Below are positions 1-8,634 of a stretch of DNA of 64,000 nucleotides, in pieces. The stretch is from Nocardia brasiliensis IFM 10847 (lineage in GTDB: Bacteria; Actinomycetota; Actinomycetes; Mycobacteriales; Mycobacteriaceae). Both the position numbers and the translations under genes were made by a program. The DNA is taken from the NCBI RefSeq assembly GCF_000710915.1, contig NZ_BAUA01000153.1, positions 1-64,000 on the forward strand. Reading direction: 5' to 3'. Positions within the stretch are counted from its first letter, which is position 1; the number at the start of each line of letters is the position of its first letter. The notes under the pieces are model-generated. The model made no database searches and was not told the origin of the DNA. It was given only the letters and a program-made list of their open reading frames with translations.

Positions 1-46
1 GTGTCAGCCGACCGACACACGCGCGGGACGCTAAACATGCGCGCGG
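1..46. repeat. GC-rich palindromic repeat, copy 1 (cut by window edge)
   Basis: The core GTGTC-AGCCGACC-GACAC at 1-18 is the same hairpin core found in copy 2, and the following bases (CGCGCGGGAYGC, then a GCGCGG block about 12 nt later) also recur. The left arm lies outside the window. The element looks like a small dispersed REP-like palindrome. Confidence 0.6.
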
Positions 47-136
47 CGCTGCGCCGCGGGACGGCACGGCGCCGCCCCGGCAGAGGTCTCCTCGCTCCGG
101 CGTTCGGGTTGAACACTGCCGCGCACCTATCGTCAC

Positions 137-172
137 CCCGCGCGCGTGTCAGCCGACCGACACGCGCGCGGG
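137..172. repeat. GC-rich palindromic repeat, copy 2 (14-bp perfect arms)
   Basis: A perfect inverted repeat: CCCGCGCGCGTGTC at 137-150, loop AGCCGACC at 151-158, and the reverse complement at 159-172. The core matches copies 1 and 3. There is no T-run and no gene ends here, so a transposable or REP-like palindrome is more likely than a terminator. Confidence 0.7.
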
Positions 173-412
173 ATGCTGAGAAGTGCGCGGGGCTTCGACG
201 ACGGACTACCGCAGCGCGGCCGGGTCGGACGAGCTACCGAAGGTGCCGACCGATTCGGACTCGATGACGCCGCGGGCGGGTCCGAGGCGGTGCAGTCGTT
301 GCGAACTCGCACTCGATGCAGACTTGCGCTCGGTGAACGACGTTGGGACGCTTAGGCTTACGGAAGGCTTCGTTCCACGTGAATCATTGCGATCCCGGAA
401 CGAGGTGTGCGG

Positions 413-879
413 TCAGTCGGGGTGCGCGAGGGACTGGCGGTAGCTGGTCTCGATCTGCTCGCGAAGGTGTTTCTCCGTGTGACGGATGGCGGGGCCGATG
501 AAGGCCTGGATCACCCGATCGAGGAACCGGCCCGCGAAACCACCGGGACTCGATAGTCGGCGGTGGCGCTGACCTTGGTGGTTTCCGGGCTCAACGCCTC
601 GAAGTCCCAGCGGATCGATCCTTCGATACCTTTGATGGCCCGCATGGTCACGCGGGAGCCGTCGATCCATTCGGTGGTGTCGGCGCGCAGGTGCAGGGTG
701 GTGGGGCCGAGATGCAGTGCGGTGTCGAAAACCGCTCCGACACCGAAGGTTTGGTCGCCCACCGGGGTGAAGTGCCGGATGCCGAACATCCATTTCGGGA
801 CGTTCCGATAGTCCGCGACGTAGGTGAAGGTGAAGTCCACCGGCGCTTTACACGCCGCGCTGTGCTCGACATGCCCCAT
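413..879 (-). pseudogene. frameshifted SRPBCC (START-fold) family protein
   Basis: The N-terminal part starts at 879 and reads as a START-type protein (about 115 residues, with segments VDFTFTYVADYRNVPKWMFG and WDFEALSPETTKVSATADYR). It then runs out of frame at about 535-545. The continuation (GGFAGRFLDRVIQAFIGPAI to the stop at 413) lies in another frame. One missing base in the run GTCCCGGTGG would restore a single reading frame of about 155 codons, the usual length for polyketide cyclase/dehydrase-like proteins. It is either a real 1-nt deletion or a sequencing error. Function is unknown; such proteins bind hydrophobic ligands. Confidence 0.7.
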
Positions 880-1469
880 GCTGCCCTCCTGCCGCGCCCC
901 GACTCCCCCGGCGACGGCTCGACTCGCACGCCGGAGCGAGCTCGCACGTCGACGCGTTGTCTCATCGACTCGCCTCCGACCCTAGAGCACCGCGCCGATC
1001 TTCGCCCGCGAACTCGATTGCCCGCCATCCATTTACCGGCCACAAGCACAGAAGGGACCCACTCGCCCTGAGATCAGCGGACAAGGGCGAACGCCGACAG
1101 CGCGCCGATGTTCACCAGCTCGACCACGATGCCGATGGACAGCAGCCCGGCTTTCGATGTCTACGACGCGGAACGCTGCGGTGCCGGCCGAATGCCGCTT
1201 GCGTCCAGCGCATTACGCGCTGCGGGCCGCGGCCTGCCGCGTATCGGCACGCAAACCGCCACACCCGCACCACTTCTCGGGACACGCGCTCCGCCGGGGT
1301 ACCGAAGTGGTGCGGCTCCCTAGAACCGGTGCAGACCCCGAGCATCCACTGTGCGGCGGTCGCACGGTGTCCGCCGCGCAATGTTGCGCATCCCGCGCGT
1401 GTGTCGTTCGACTGACACTCGCGCGGCACGACAAGATGTGCGCGGCGCGCCCCGCCCTGCCCGCAGCCC
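880..1469. other. intergenic, no supported gene
   Basis: This 590-bp gap lies between two minus-strand SRPBCC genes and contains palindromic repeat copy 3. Open frames exist on both strands but show no domain, no ribosome binding site and mostly shadow the repeat or the neighbouring genes. I see nothing else in it. Confidence 0.5.
1393..1426. repeat. GC-rich palindromic repeat, copy 3
   Basis: Arms CCGCGCGTGTGTC (1393-1405) and GACACTCGCGCGG (1414-1426) pair with one mismatch around the 8-nt loop GTTCGACT. The core and the outer flanks match copies 1 and 2, so the three form a family within 1.4 kb. Confidence 0.65.
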
Positions 1470-1919
1470 TCACTCGGCCAACTCGTCCAGCACCGTTCCC
1501 AGCCGGGTCAGCGTGGTCCGCCACCCGCGCTCCAGCGCATTGCGCGCCATCTTCTGCCTGCGGTTCTCGATGTCGAAACCGGTCTGGGTCAAGACGAGTC
1601 GGGTGCCGCGGCCTTGCGGCCGGATCGTCCAGTCGACCACCCAGCGGGCCGGGTACTTGGCCCGCAGGTCTACCCAGCTGACGGTCAGCTGCGCGGCGGG
1701 CTCGGCGACGAGGACCTCACAGGCGACCTCGCCGGGTGTCCGGGCGGGAACCTCGAAGATGAAATGGGTGCCGACGGTCGCGGCGAACCCGATCGAGCGG
1801 AGTAACCATCGTTCGATGAGGTCCGGTTCGGTCAGCGCGCGCCACACCTGTTGCGGTGGCACCGGATAGAAGCTGCCGATCTCGACCGCCGCTGGATCCA
1901 GTTCCGCATCCGAGGTCAC
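1470..1919 (-). CDS. SRPBCC / AHSA1-type protein
   Basis: This 149-residue protein has the pattern of the Aha1-C-terminal (activator of Hsp90 ATPase homologue) branch of the START-fold superfamily. An early strand is followed by VPPQQVWRALTEPDLIERW; a central WVDLRAKYPARWVVDWTI segment and a C-terminal helix GWRTTLTRLGTVLDELAE follow. Length fits the family. Such bacterial proteins are small ligand-binding proteins whose substrates are mostly unknown; a role in Hsp90 biology should not be assumed. It is followed after 60 nt by no co-directional partner, and the siderophore reductase gene lies upstream on the same strand. Confidence 0.8.
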   Translation of the reverse strand: MTSDAELDPAAVEIGSFYPVPPQQVWRALTEPDLIERWLLRSIGFAATVGTHFIFEVPARTPGEVACEVLVAEPAAQLTVSWVDLRAKYPARWVVDWTIRPQGRGTRLVLTQTGFDIENRRQKMARNALERGWRTTLTRLGTVLDELAE

Positions 1920-1978
1920 CGGCGCACCGCCGCAACGAATCCCACCATGCCACCAGCATTACATACGCCGGTGCGCGG

Positions 1979-2857
1979 TCAGTCCTCGTCGACGAGCGGC
2001 TCCCCGGCCGCGGCCCGCCGCACGTTCTCCCGGCCGTTGTCCTCTTCGGTGCGTCCGACCCGCCAGTAACCGGTGAAGGTGATCGAGTGCTTGTCGATGC
2101 CGCGCTCCCGGACCAGATGTCTGCGGGTGAGTTTGACCAGGTTCGCCTCGCCGGAAACCCACGCGTACGGCGCGCCTTCGGGAAACTCGGCCGCCTGTAC
2201 CGCCGCCAGCACCGCGTCACCGGGTCGCCGGTCGCCGCGGTGGATCCAGCCGATCCGCACATCGCCCGCGGTGTCGAAGCGCTGCTCCTCGTCCGGGCCG
2301 GAGACCTCGATGAACGCGCGTAGCACCGCGCCCGGGTCGAGCCCCTCGATGATGGAACCGATTGCGGGAATCGCGGATTCGTCGCCGACCACCAGCTGCC
2401 ACGCCACCGCGGGCTCGGGACAGTACAGCGCGAACGGCGGGCACAGCATGCCGATCTCGGCGCCGGGCACCGCCTTGGCCGCCCAATCCGACGCGGGCCC
2501 AGCGTGTTCGGTGTGCAGGACGAAGTCGATGTCGAGTTCGCCGAGTTCGGGGCGCTGCGCACGCACGGTGTAGGTGCGCATCGGCGGCCGGATCGCGTCG
2601 GGCATGGCGAGATACCGGTGGTACCAGCTCATCGTCTGGTCGGTACTTTCGAGCGGGGGCGGGACGACGGGCCGCCGCTGGCCCGGCAGCGGGAAGAAGA
2701 CCTTGGTGTACTGATCGGGCCCGACGTTGATCAGCGCGTCCGGATCCTGTCCGGTGAACGTGATGCGGACCATGTGCGGCGTCAGTTGAGCCACCCGGCT
2801 GACCTGTAGCGTCGCGTAGGCCATGGTCGGGCGGTTCGTGCGCGTCGTGGTTGCCAT
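1979..2857 (-). CDS. siderophore-interacting FAD protein (ferric-siderophore reductase)
   Basis: The protein (292 residues from ATG at 2857) is of the SIP/ViuB family, which uses flavin and NAD(P)H to reduce ferric siderophores in the cytosol and release Fe(II). Visible features are a ferredoxin-reductase-like flavin domain with the flavin-binding MRTYTVR at about 93-99, the family motif HTEHAGPASDWA near 116, and a C-terminal SIP domain (WVSGEANLVKLTRRHL). A near-consensus IdeR/DtxR box directly abuts this ATG. If that box lies in the promoter, the true start is probably the internal ATG at 2824 (MAYATLQV..., 281 residues), where family members usually begin. Expression is therefore very likely repressed by iron-loaded IdeR. 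Confidence 0.9.
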   Translation of the reverse strand: MATTTRTNRPTMAYATLQVSRVAQLTPHMVRITFTGQDPDALINVGPDQYTKVFFPLPGQRRPVVPPPLESTDQTMSWYHRYLAMPDAIRPPMRTYTVRAQRPELGELDIDFVLHTEHAGPASDWAAKAVPGAEIGMLCPPFALYCPEPAVAWQLVVGDESAIPAIGSIIEGLDPGAVLRAFIEVSGPDEEQRFDTAGDVRIGWIHRGDRRPGDAVLAAVQAAEFPEGAPYAWVSGEANLVKLTRRHLVRERGIDKHSITFTGYWRVGRTEEDNGRENVRRAAAGEPLVDED

Positions 2858-2875
2858 AAGGTTAGGCTAACCTGA
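2857..2875 (-). promoter_or_regulatory. IdeR/DtxR iron box
   Basis: The 19-bp palindrome around GGTTAGGCTAACC matches the IdeR consensus (TTAGGTTAGGCTAACCTAA) at 17 of 19 positions. It lies immediately upstream of the siderophore-interacting protein gene, which is the expected kind of target. Binding of Fe(II)-IdeR here would repress that gene. Confidence 0.85.
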
Positions 2876-2913
2876 GCCACAGGTTCCACGCGAGGGCGCT
2901 GTGCCGGATCGAG

Positions 2914-3052
2914 CCCCAGTCGCCCAGCCACACCGGCCGATCCTGCGGCCCGCCCGATGCTCGGGTGCGGCCGTTCGATACGCCCCAAGTCGCCAAGCCC
3001 CCACGGCCCGATCCAGCGGCCGCCCGATGCTCGGGTGCGGCCGTTCGATACG
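2914..3052. repeat. two-copy tandem repeat of about 70 bp
   Basis: Copy A (2914-2982) and copy B (2983-3052) are adjacent. Their last 32 bp (2951-2982 and 3021-3052) are identical and the first halves diverged by several substitutions and indels. Each copy contains a small hairpin (CCCGA-TGC-TCGGG). Copy B ends in CGGCCGT-TCGAT-ACGGCCG (3038-3056). It fills the gap between the siderophore reductase and the HAD gene. Confidence 0.75.
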
Positions 3053-3066
3053 GCCGTTAGGGTCGG

Positions 3067-3675
3067 GTGGTGACCTGGACGGTGGGCTTCGACCTCGATA
3101 TGACGCTGATCGATTCGCGGCCGGGGGTCGGCCGGGCCGTCGACATTCTCGCGGCGGAATTCGACGTGCCGCTGCGCGGCGCCGATTTCGCGGATCGGCT
3201 CGGCCCGCCACTGGCCACTCTGCTCGCCGAAGCCGGCGCACCAGAGGAACTCGTCCCGGCCCTGGTCATCCGATACCGCGAACTGTATCCGTCGATCGTG
3301 TCGAGCATCCCCGCCATGCCCGGGGCCGACGCCGCGCTGGCCGCGGTCGACGCGCGCGGCGGGCGGGTGCTCGTCGTCACCGGCAAGCACGGCCCGCTCG
3401 CCCAGTTGCACATCGACGAACTCGGTTGGCGGATAGACCATCTCGCGGGCGACCTGTGGTCCGCGGGCAAGGCGAGCGTGCTGCGCGAGGAAGGTGCCCA
3501 CCTTTTCGTCGGCGATCACGCCGGCGATATGCGCGGGGCGCAGGCCGCGGGTGTGCTCGCGGTCGGGGTCACCACCGGCCCGTGCGACGCCGCCGAACTG
3601 CGGGCCGCGGGGGCCGACGTCGTCCTCACCGATCTCACCGAGTTTCCCGAATGGCTTGCCGAACAGGCATTTTGA
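3067..3675 (+). CDS. HAD-superfamily hydrolase (phosphoglycolate-phosphatase-like)
   Basis: A 202-residue cytosolic HAD hydrolase. Motif I is D9-L-D11-M-T13 (nucleophile and general acid/base Asp), motif II is the Thr of VVTGK, motif III is a Lys in SAGKASVL, and motif IV is FVGDHAGDM. The cap region between motif I and II is helical (C1 type), as in phosphoglycolate phosphatases. Substrate cannot be deduced. Start is GTG at 3067; GTG at 3070 is an alternative. The SDR gene follows after 15 nt and is probably cotranscribed. Confidence 0.85.
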   Translation: MVTWTVGFDLDMTLIDSRPGVGRAVDILAAEFDVPLRGADFADRLGPPLATLLAEAGAPEELVPALVIRYRELYPSIVSSIPAMPGADAALAAVDARGGRVLVVTGKHGPLAQLHIDELGWRIDHLAGDLWSAGKASVLREEGAHLFVGDHAGDMRGAQAAGVLAVGVTTGPCDAAELRAAGADVVLTDLTEFPEWLAEQAF

Positions 3676-3690
3676 GAGGAGAACGCAGCA

Positions 3691-4443
3691 ATGGACCGGT
3701 TCACCGACAAGGTCGCCGTGGTGACGGGTGCGGCGCAGGGCATCGGCGCGGCCACCGCGCTGCAGCTGGCGGTCGAGGGCGCCGCGGTCGCCGTGCTGGA
3801 CCGCAACGCCCCCGCGGACACCCTCGAACAGATCACGCGCGCGGGCGGCACCGCCCGCGGCTACGTCTGCGACGTCACCGACCGCGCGTCGGTCCAGTCG
3901 GTCTTCGACCAGATCGACGCCGATCTCGGCAGTCCGCAGATCTTGATCAACAACGCGGGCATCACGCGCGACGACCTGTTCTTCCGCCTGGCCGAGGACG
4001 ATTGGAACGCGGTGCTCGCGGTGAACCTCACCGGCGCGTACCACTGCGCGCAGGTCGCCCAGAAATACATGGTGGCCCAGCGCTACGGGAAGATCGTCTC
4101 GCTGTCCAGCCGGTCCGCGCTCGGCAATCGCGGCCAGGCCAATTACGCCGCCGCCAAGGCTGGCATCCAGGGCCTGACCGCGACCCTCGCCATCGAACTC
4201 GGGCCGTACAACATCAACGTCAACGCCGTCGCGCCCGGCTATATCGCCACCGCGATGACCGCCGCGACCGCGAACCGCGTCGGCATGTCGGCCGAGGAAC
4301 ATCAGCAGTCGGTCGCCGAACGCACCCCGCTCGGCCGGGTCGGGCAGCCTGGCGAGGTCGCCGCGGTCATCGCGTTCCTCGCCAGCGACGAAGCGTCTTA
4401 CGTCAGCGGCCAGACGCTCTACGTCAACGGCGGCGCGAGGTAG
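3691..4443 (+). CDS. SDR oxidoreductase, FabG-like (3-oxoacyl reductase type)
   Basis: A classical short-chain dehydrogenase of 250 residues, with the cofactor motif TGAAQGIG, the NNAG motif, catalytic Ser in SLSSRSALG and Y-AAA-K. The ending YVSGQTLYVNGGAR is typical of FabG-like reductases. A strong ribosome binding site (GAGAGGAG) sits 8-9 nt before the ATG. The substrate may be 3-oxoacyl thioesters or other ketones; the HAD partner gene upstream does not resolve this. It is not part of the large cluster at 32-59 kb. Confidence 0.85.
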   Translation: MDRFTDKVAVVTGAAQGIGAATALQLAVEGAAVAVLDRNAPADTLEQITRAGGTARGYVCDVTDRASVQSVFDQIDADLGSPQILINNAGITRDDLFFRLAEDDWNAVLAVNLTGAYHCAQVAQKYMVAQRYGKIVSLSSRSALGNRGQANYAAAKAGIQGLTATLAIELGPYNINVNAVAPGYIATAMTAATANRVGMSAEEHQQSVAERTPLGRVGQPGEVAAVIAFLASDEASYVSGQTLYVNGGAR

Positions 4444-4459
4444 GCGCGCGGCCGCGACG

Positions 4460-5179
4460 TCACCAGGGCAACCGGCCCTGCCGGTCGAAATATCCGCCGG
4501 TGGGGCCGTCCGGTCCCGCGGTGGCCAGCTCGATGATGGCGTCGGTGCCCTCGGTGACCGTCTGATAGCCGCCGTTGTTGTTGAAATCCGTTGCGGTGTA
4601 ACCGGGATCGGCCGCGTTGAAGCGAATCTCGGGCAGCGCCCGCGCGTACTGCGACATGATCATGTTCAGCGCCGCCTTCGACGGGCTGTAGTTCAGATTT
4701 GGCAGCGACGATTCCAGTCGCCCCGGGTCCGAGGTGACGGCCAGCGAGCCCATGCCGCTCGACACCATCACGACGCGCGGGTGCGCCGCCGCGCGCAGCA
4801 GCGGCAGGAACGCGTTGGTCACCTGAACCGGTGCGAACACGTTGGTTTCGAAGACCGGACGCAGATCCTCGGCCTGCGTTTGCTCCGGTGCCCGGAAATC
4901 GCCGGAGATACCCGCGTTGTTGATCAGCACGTCCAGCGCCTGCGTCCGCTCCCGTACCGCGGCGACCGCCGCCTCGATCGAGGCGACCGACGTGACATCC
5001 AGCTGCACGAACTCGACGTTCAACCCCTGCTCGGCCAGTTCGGCCGCCGCCCGCTTGCCGCGGTCGGCGTCCCGCGCGCCGAGAAACACCCGCCAGCCCA
5101 GTTCGCCCAGCCTGCGGACGGTCTCGCGGCCGAGGCCCTTGTTCGCTCCGGTCACCAGAGCCGTTGTCGTTGTCGTCAT
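4460..5179 (-). CDS. SDR family NAD(P)-dependent oxidoreductase
   Basis: A 239-residue SDR of the carbonyl-reductase-like branch: TGANKGLG cofactor motif, LINNAGISG, catalytic SSGMG and Y-SPS-K. It is transcribed divergently from the MmyB-type regulator at 5280. MmyB-like regulators next to SDR genes are a common actinobacterial arrangement, and the regulator probably controls this gene. The substrate is unknown. Confidence 0.85.
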   Translation of the reverse strand: MTTTTTALVTGANKGLGRETVRRLGELGWRVFLGARDADRGKRAAAELAEQGLNVEFVQLDVTSVASIEAAVAAVRERTQALDVLINNAGISGDFRAPEQTQAEDLRPVFETNVFAPVQVTNAFLPLLRAAAHPRVVMVSSGMGSLAVTSDPGRLESSLPNLNYSPSKAALNMIMSQYARALPEIRFNAADPGYTATDFNNNGGYQTVTEGTDAIIELATAGPDGPTGGYFDRQGRLPW

Positions 5180-5202
5180 ACGTTCAGCTTTGGCGCCCGC
5201 AC

Positions 5203-5221
5203 CCCGCCTGAACAGGGCGGG
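5203..5221. promoter_or_regulatory. inverted repeat in divergent SDR/regulator promoter region
   Basis: CCCGCC (5203-5208) and GGCGGG (5216-5221) are separated by 7 nt in the 100-bp gap between the two divergent genes. It is a plausible operator for the adjacent MmyB-type regulator but is short and GC-rich. Confidence 0.3.
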
Positions 5222-5279
5222 CTCGTCATGGGATCAGCGGTACCATCCCCGGCCGCGGCGGGTGCGAGATGATCGGACG

Positions 5280-6128
5280 ATGGACCGCACCGAACTCGCC
5301 GCCCTGCTCCGGCAAGCCCGCAGCCGGACCCAGCCGCGCGATGTCGGCCTGCCCGCGGGTCTGCGGCGCCAGGTGCCCGGCCTACGCCGCGAGGAAGTAG
5401 CGCAGCTGGCGGGTATCAGCGTCGACTACGTGGTGCGGCTCGAGCAGGGCCGTGGCCCGCACCCGTCCACCGCGGTGCTCGCGGCGCTGGCACGTGCGTT
5501 GCGGCTGAACGACAACGATCGCAACCTGCTGTTCCAGCTCGGCGGGGCCGCTCCGCCGCAGCCCGGTCATATCGCGATGGTGGTGCGGCCCAGCGTGCTA
5601 CGACTGCTGGACCGGATGTCCGACCTGCCCGCGCTGGTGATGTCCGCGAAAAGCGATGTGCTGGCCTGGAATTCGATGGCCACCGCGCTGCTCGGCGACT
5701 TCTCCGCCTGGCCGGTCCCGCAACGCAACATGGTCTGGCAGTGCTTCCTCGGCACCGAAATGAGCCGAGTCCGGCATACGCCCGAAGAGATCCGCATGAT
5801 CGGCGCGTACGGCGTCGGCACCCTGCGCAGCGCGAAAGCCCGCTACCCGACCGACCCGGATCTCGACCGCCTGATCACCGAACTCCGCACGCGCAGTGCG
5901 GAGTTCGAGCAGCTCTGGCGCGAGCGGCCGTCCAGCCTGTGGCGCACTGCCACCAAGACCATCGATCACCCCGAACTCGGCCCCCTCGTCGTCGAATGCG
6001 ACACCCTCCTGGTCCCCGACACCGACCAAACCGTAGTCGTCTACTCCGCCGAACCGAGCACCCCGGCCGCCTCCGCCCTCGACCTCCTCCGCGTCACCGG
6101 CACCCAGCAGTTCAGCGAGCACAGCTGA
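5280..6128 (+). CDS. XRE/MmyB-type transcriptional regulator
   Basis: A 282-residue protein with an N-terminal helix-turn-helix (about residues 10-75: LRREEVAQLAGISVDYVVRLEQGR, a hallmark of this family). A C-terminal MmyB-like ligand-binding domain follows, containing LAWNSMATALLGDFS. Family members bind fatty acids or related hydrophobic ligands and control adjacent dehydrogenase genes. ATG at 5280 is chosen because the family begins with this DRTELAALLRQAR-type segment. The divergent SDR is the likely target. Confidence 0.9.
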   Translation: MDRTELAALLRQARSRTQPRDVGLPAGLRRQVPGLRREEVAQLAGISVDYVVRLEQGRGPHPSTAVLAALARALRLNDNDRNLLFQLGGAAPPQPGHIAMVVRPSVLRLLDRMSDLPALVMSAKSDVLAWNSMATALLGDFSAWPVPQRNMVWQCFLGTEMSRVRHTPEEIRMIGAYGVGTLRSAKARYPTDPDLDRLITELRTRSAEFEQLWRERPSSLWRTATKTIDHPELGPLVVECDTLLVPDTDQTVVVYSAEPSTPAASALDLLRVTGTQQFSEHS

Positions 6129-6166
6129 ACTGCCGGGCAGGTATCGATGGCGCGGCCCGTGCAGAC

Positions 6167-8449
6167 CTACGCCGCCTTGTACCGGCGCAGGTATTCGCCG
6201 GTGAGGGAGCGGGTGTCGTCGAGGAGGTCGGCGGGGGTGCCGGTGAAGACGACCTCGCCGCCGGCCTTGCCGCCGTCGGGGCCCAGGTCGATCACCCAGT
6301 CGGAGTGGGCGACGACGTCGAGATTGTGTTCGATGACGACGACGGTGTTGCCGCGCTCGACCAAGCCGTCGAGCAGGGCGAGCAAGGTGTCGACATCGGA
6401 CATGTGCAGGCCGGTGGTGGGTTCGTCGAGCACGTAGACGCTGCCGGTATTGCCCAGCTGGGTGGCGAGTTTGATGCGCTGACGCTCGCCGCCGGACAGC
6501 GTGCTCATCGCCTGGCCGAGGCTCAGGTAGTTCAGGCCGACCTCGTTCATGGTGCGCAGCTTGGCGTTCAGCGCCTTCTCCGGGAAGAACGCCAGCGCTT
6601 CCTCGGCCGTCAGCTCCAGCACGTCGGCGATCGACTTGCCGCGCAAGGTGAGTGCGAGCACGTCGTCGGAGAAGCGCCGTCCGTCGCAGGCATCGCAGTG
6701 CGTGGTCACCGGATCCATGTAGGCGATCTCGGTGATGATGACGCCGCGCCCCTCACATTGCTTGCAGGCGCCCGCCGAGTTGAAGCTGAACAGCCCCGGC
6801 GACTCCCCCGTCGCCTTCGCGAACAACTTGCGGATCGGGTCCATCAGCCCCAGATACGTTGCGGGAGTAGAACGCGACGACGCGCCGATGGCCGACTGAT
6901 CGACGAAGATCACCTCCGGGTGCTCGACCACGAAGACGTCCCGGATCAGGCTGCTCTTGCCGGAACCCGCCACGCCGGTGATCGAGGTCAGGACGCCGGT
7001 CGGGATGCCGACGGTCACGTCCTTCAGGTTGTGCACGGCGGCGTGCTCGATCAGCAACTCCCCCTTGGCCTTCCGGAAGTCCTGCTTCACCGTGAACGGC
7101 CGGCGCAGCCCGGCGCCGGTCGGCGTATCGGCCGCGCGCAGTTCCTCGAAGCTGCCTTCGAACACCACCCGGCCGCCGTGCAGGCCCGCCCGCGGACCGA
7201 CATCCACGATATGGTCGGCGATCTGGATCACGTCGGGATCGTGCTCGACCACGAGCACCGTATTCCCCTTGTCCCGCAGGGCCTTCAGCAGATCGTTCAA
7301 CCGGCCCACGTCGCGCGGATGCAGTCCGACGCTCGGCTCGTCGAAGATGTAGGTCATGCCGATCAACGTGCTCGACAGGTGCTTGATCATCTTGAGCCGC
7401 TGCCCTTCACCGCCGGACAGCGTCGAGGTCGGCCGGTCCAGGCTCAGGTAACCCAGCCCGATATCGGCCACTCGCTGCAGCGCGGTGCGGATCGCGGCGG
7501 CCAGCCCGACCGCGGCCGGATCGGTGATCTCGTCCAGCACCGCCATCAGATCGGTGATCTGCAGCGCCGCCCAGTCGGCGATGTTGCGGCCGTCGATCTT
7601 CGTGGCCAGCGCCGCCGCGTTCAATCGGGCGCCCTGACAGGTCCCGCAGACGCCCTCGGTGAGGAATTGCTGGATCTGAGCCCGGGTCTTCTCGCTGAGG
7701 CCGGAGGTGTCGCGTTGCAGTTTGGTGCGGGTGAACTTGGCCGCGATGCCCTCGTAGTCCGCTTTCCAGGTGCCCTTGGCGAAGGTGAGTTCCACTTTGC
7801 CGCCGGTGCCGTGCAACAGATCCGCGAATTCGGCCTCGGAATAATCGGCGATCTTCTTGTCCAGATCGAATCGTCCCGAATTGCCGTACAGCTGCCAGTC
7901 GCCGCTGCCGACACCGTAGCCGGGCAACAGGATCGCGCCCTCGTTGAGCGATTTGGTGCGATCCAGCAGCCGATCCGGGTCGACCCGCACCGAGACGCCG
8001 AGGCCGTCACAGTCCGGGCACATGCCTTGCGGCACATTGAACGAATAGTGGTAGACGAATCCGGCCGACGGGGCGCCGAAGCGCGCGAACATGGCGCGCA
8101 CCATGGAGAAGATGTCGGTCATCGTGCCGACGGTCGAGCGCGGGCCGCCGCCGACCGGCTGCTGGTCGATGATCACCGGCGCGGTGAGGTTCTCCATCGC
8201 CTCGGCGTGCGGGCGCTCGTAGCGCGGCAGGAAGTTGAGGATGAAGGCCGGGAACGTCGCATAGAGCTGCCGTTGCGATTCCACGGCGATGGTGTCGAAC
8301 ACGATCGACGACTTGCCGGAACCGGACACCCCGGTGAAAACGGTGATCTTGTTCTTGGGGATGTCCAGCGACACATTGCGCAGGTTGTGCTCACTGGCTC
8401 CGAGCAACCGGATGACATCGGTGCCGGGAGCGGCTTCGGCGAAAGGCAT
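6167..8449 (-). CDS. UvrA-like ABC ATPase (DrrC-type short UvrA)
   Basis: At 760 residues it is about 200 shorter than excinuclease UvrA (about 950), matching the DrrC-like 'UvrA class II' group. It carries two ATPase modules: Walker [10 protein letters not shown] at 40-48 and GVAGSGKSS in the second half, signature motifs LSGGEGQR and LSGGERQR. Zinc-binding CxxC pairs (CPDCDG, CGTCQG, CKQCEG, CDACDG) are present. It acts in the cytosol on DNA or DNA-drug complexes. DrrC of the daunorubicin producer gives resistance to DNA intercalators; a housekeeping repair role is served by full-length UvrA elsewhere. A CRP-type site lies 44 bp upstream of the start. Confidence 0.9.
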   Translation of the reverse strand: MPFAEAAPGTDVIRLLGASEHNLRNVSLDIPKNKITVFTGVSGSGKSSIVFDTIAVESQRQLYATFPAFILNFLPRYERPHAEAMENLTAPVIIDQQPVGGGPRSTVGTMTDIFSMVRAMFARFGAPSAGFVYHYSFNVPQGMCPDCDGLGVSVRVDPDRLLDRTKSLNEGAILLPGYGVGSGDWQLYGNSGRFDLDKKIADYSEAEFADLLHGTGGKVELTFAKGTWKADYEGIAAKFTRTKLQRDTSGLSEKTRAQIQQFLTEGVCGTCQGARLNAAALATKIDGRNIADWAALQITDLMAVLDEITDPAAVGLAAAIRTALQRVADIGLGYLSLDRPTSTLSGGEGQRLKMIKHLSSTLIGMTYIFDEPSVGLHPRDVGRLNDLLKALRDKGNTVLVVEHDPDVIQIADHIVDVGPRAGLHGGRVVFEGSFEELRAADTPTGAGLRRPFTVKQDFRKAKGELLIEHAAVHNLKDVTVGIPTGVLTSITGVAGSGKSSLIRDVFVVEHPEVIFVDQSAIGASSRSTPATYLGLMDPIRKLFAKATGESPGLFSFNSAGACKQCEGRGVIITEIAYMDPVTTHCDACDGRRFSDDVLALTLRGKSIADVLELTAEEALAFFPEKALNAKLRTMNEVGLNYLSLGQAMSTLSGGERQRIKLATQLGNTGSVYVLDEPTTGLHMSDVDTLLALLDGLVERGNTVVVIEHNLDVVAHSDWVIDLGPDGGKAGGEVVFTGTPADLLDDTRSLTGEYLRRYKAA

Positions 8450-8492
8450 ACGAACACCATGCCACCCGACACCGACAAAACACCCACGGCAT

Positions 8493-8508
8493 TGTGACGT
8501 AGATCACA
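8493..8508. promoter_or_regulatory. CRP/FNR-type binding site
   Basis: TGTGACGTAGATCACA is a perfect match to the TGTGA-N6-TCACA half-site pattern used by CRP-family proteins, including the mycobacterial CRP. It is centred about 51 bp upstream of the UvrA-like start codon, a suitable position for cAMP-dependent control of that gene. Confidence 0.65.
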
Positions 8509-8634
8509 TCAATTCGGAACCATCCGGGCGTCCGTTCTGCTCACCGCCCCGACCGTGAAAGTTGCTCCCGTACGCGAACTTCCGCCTCGGCCGGACCCTT
8601 CCCGTCCAGAACGATCTCGGGATAAGGTTCCAGA

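Larger units (their letters stand above)
1..412. other. intergenic, no supported gene
   Basis: Apart from the two palindromic repeats I see no convincing coding region. The open frames here are arginine-rich translations of GC-rich repeats with no recognisable domain, and none has a good ribosome binding site. Confidence 0.6.

Noticed and set aside
1-172. possible CRISPR array
   Set aside because: Only palindromic repeats of unequal spacing, no regular spacers and no cas genes.
2782-4302. 506-codon reverse frame
   Set aside because: Antisense to the HAD and FabG-like genes; low-complexity, no start signal.
5741-8497. 918-codon forward open frame across the UvrA-like gene
   Set aside because: It is antisense to a clear UvrA-like protein, has no domain and has the composition of a GC-rich shadow frame.
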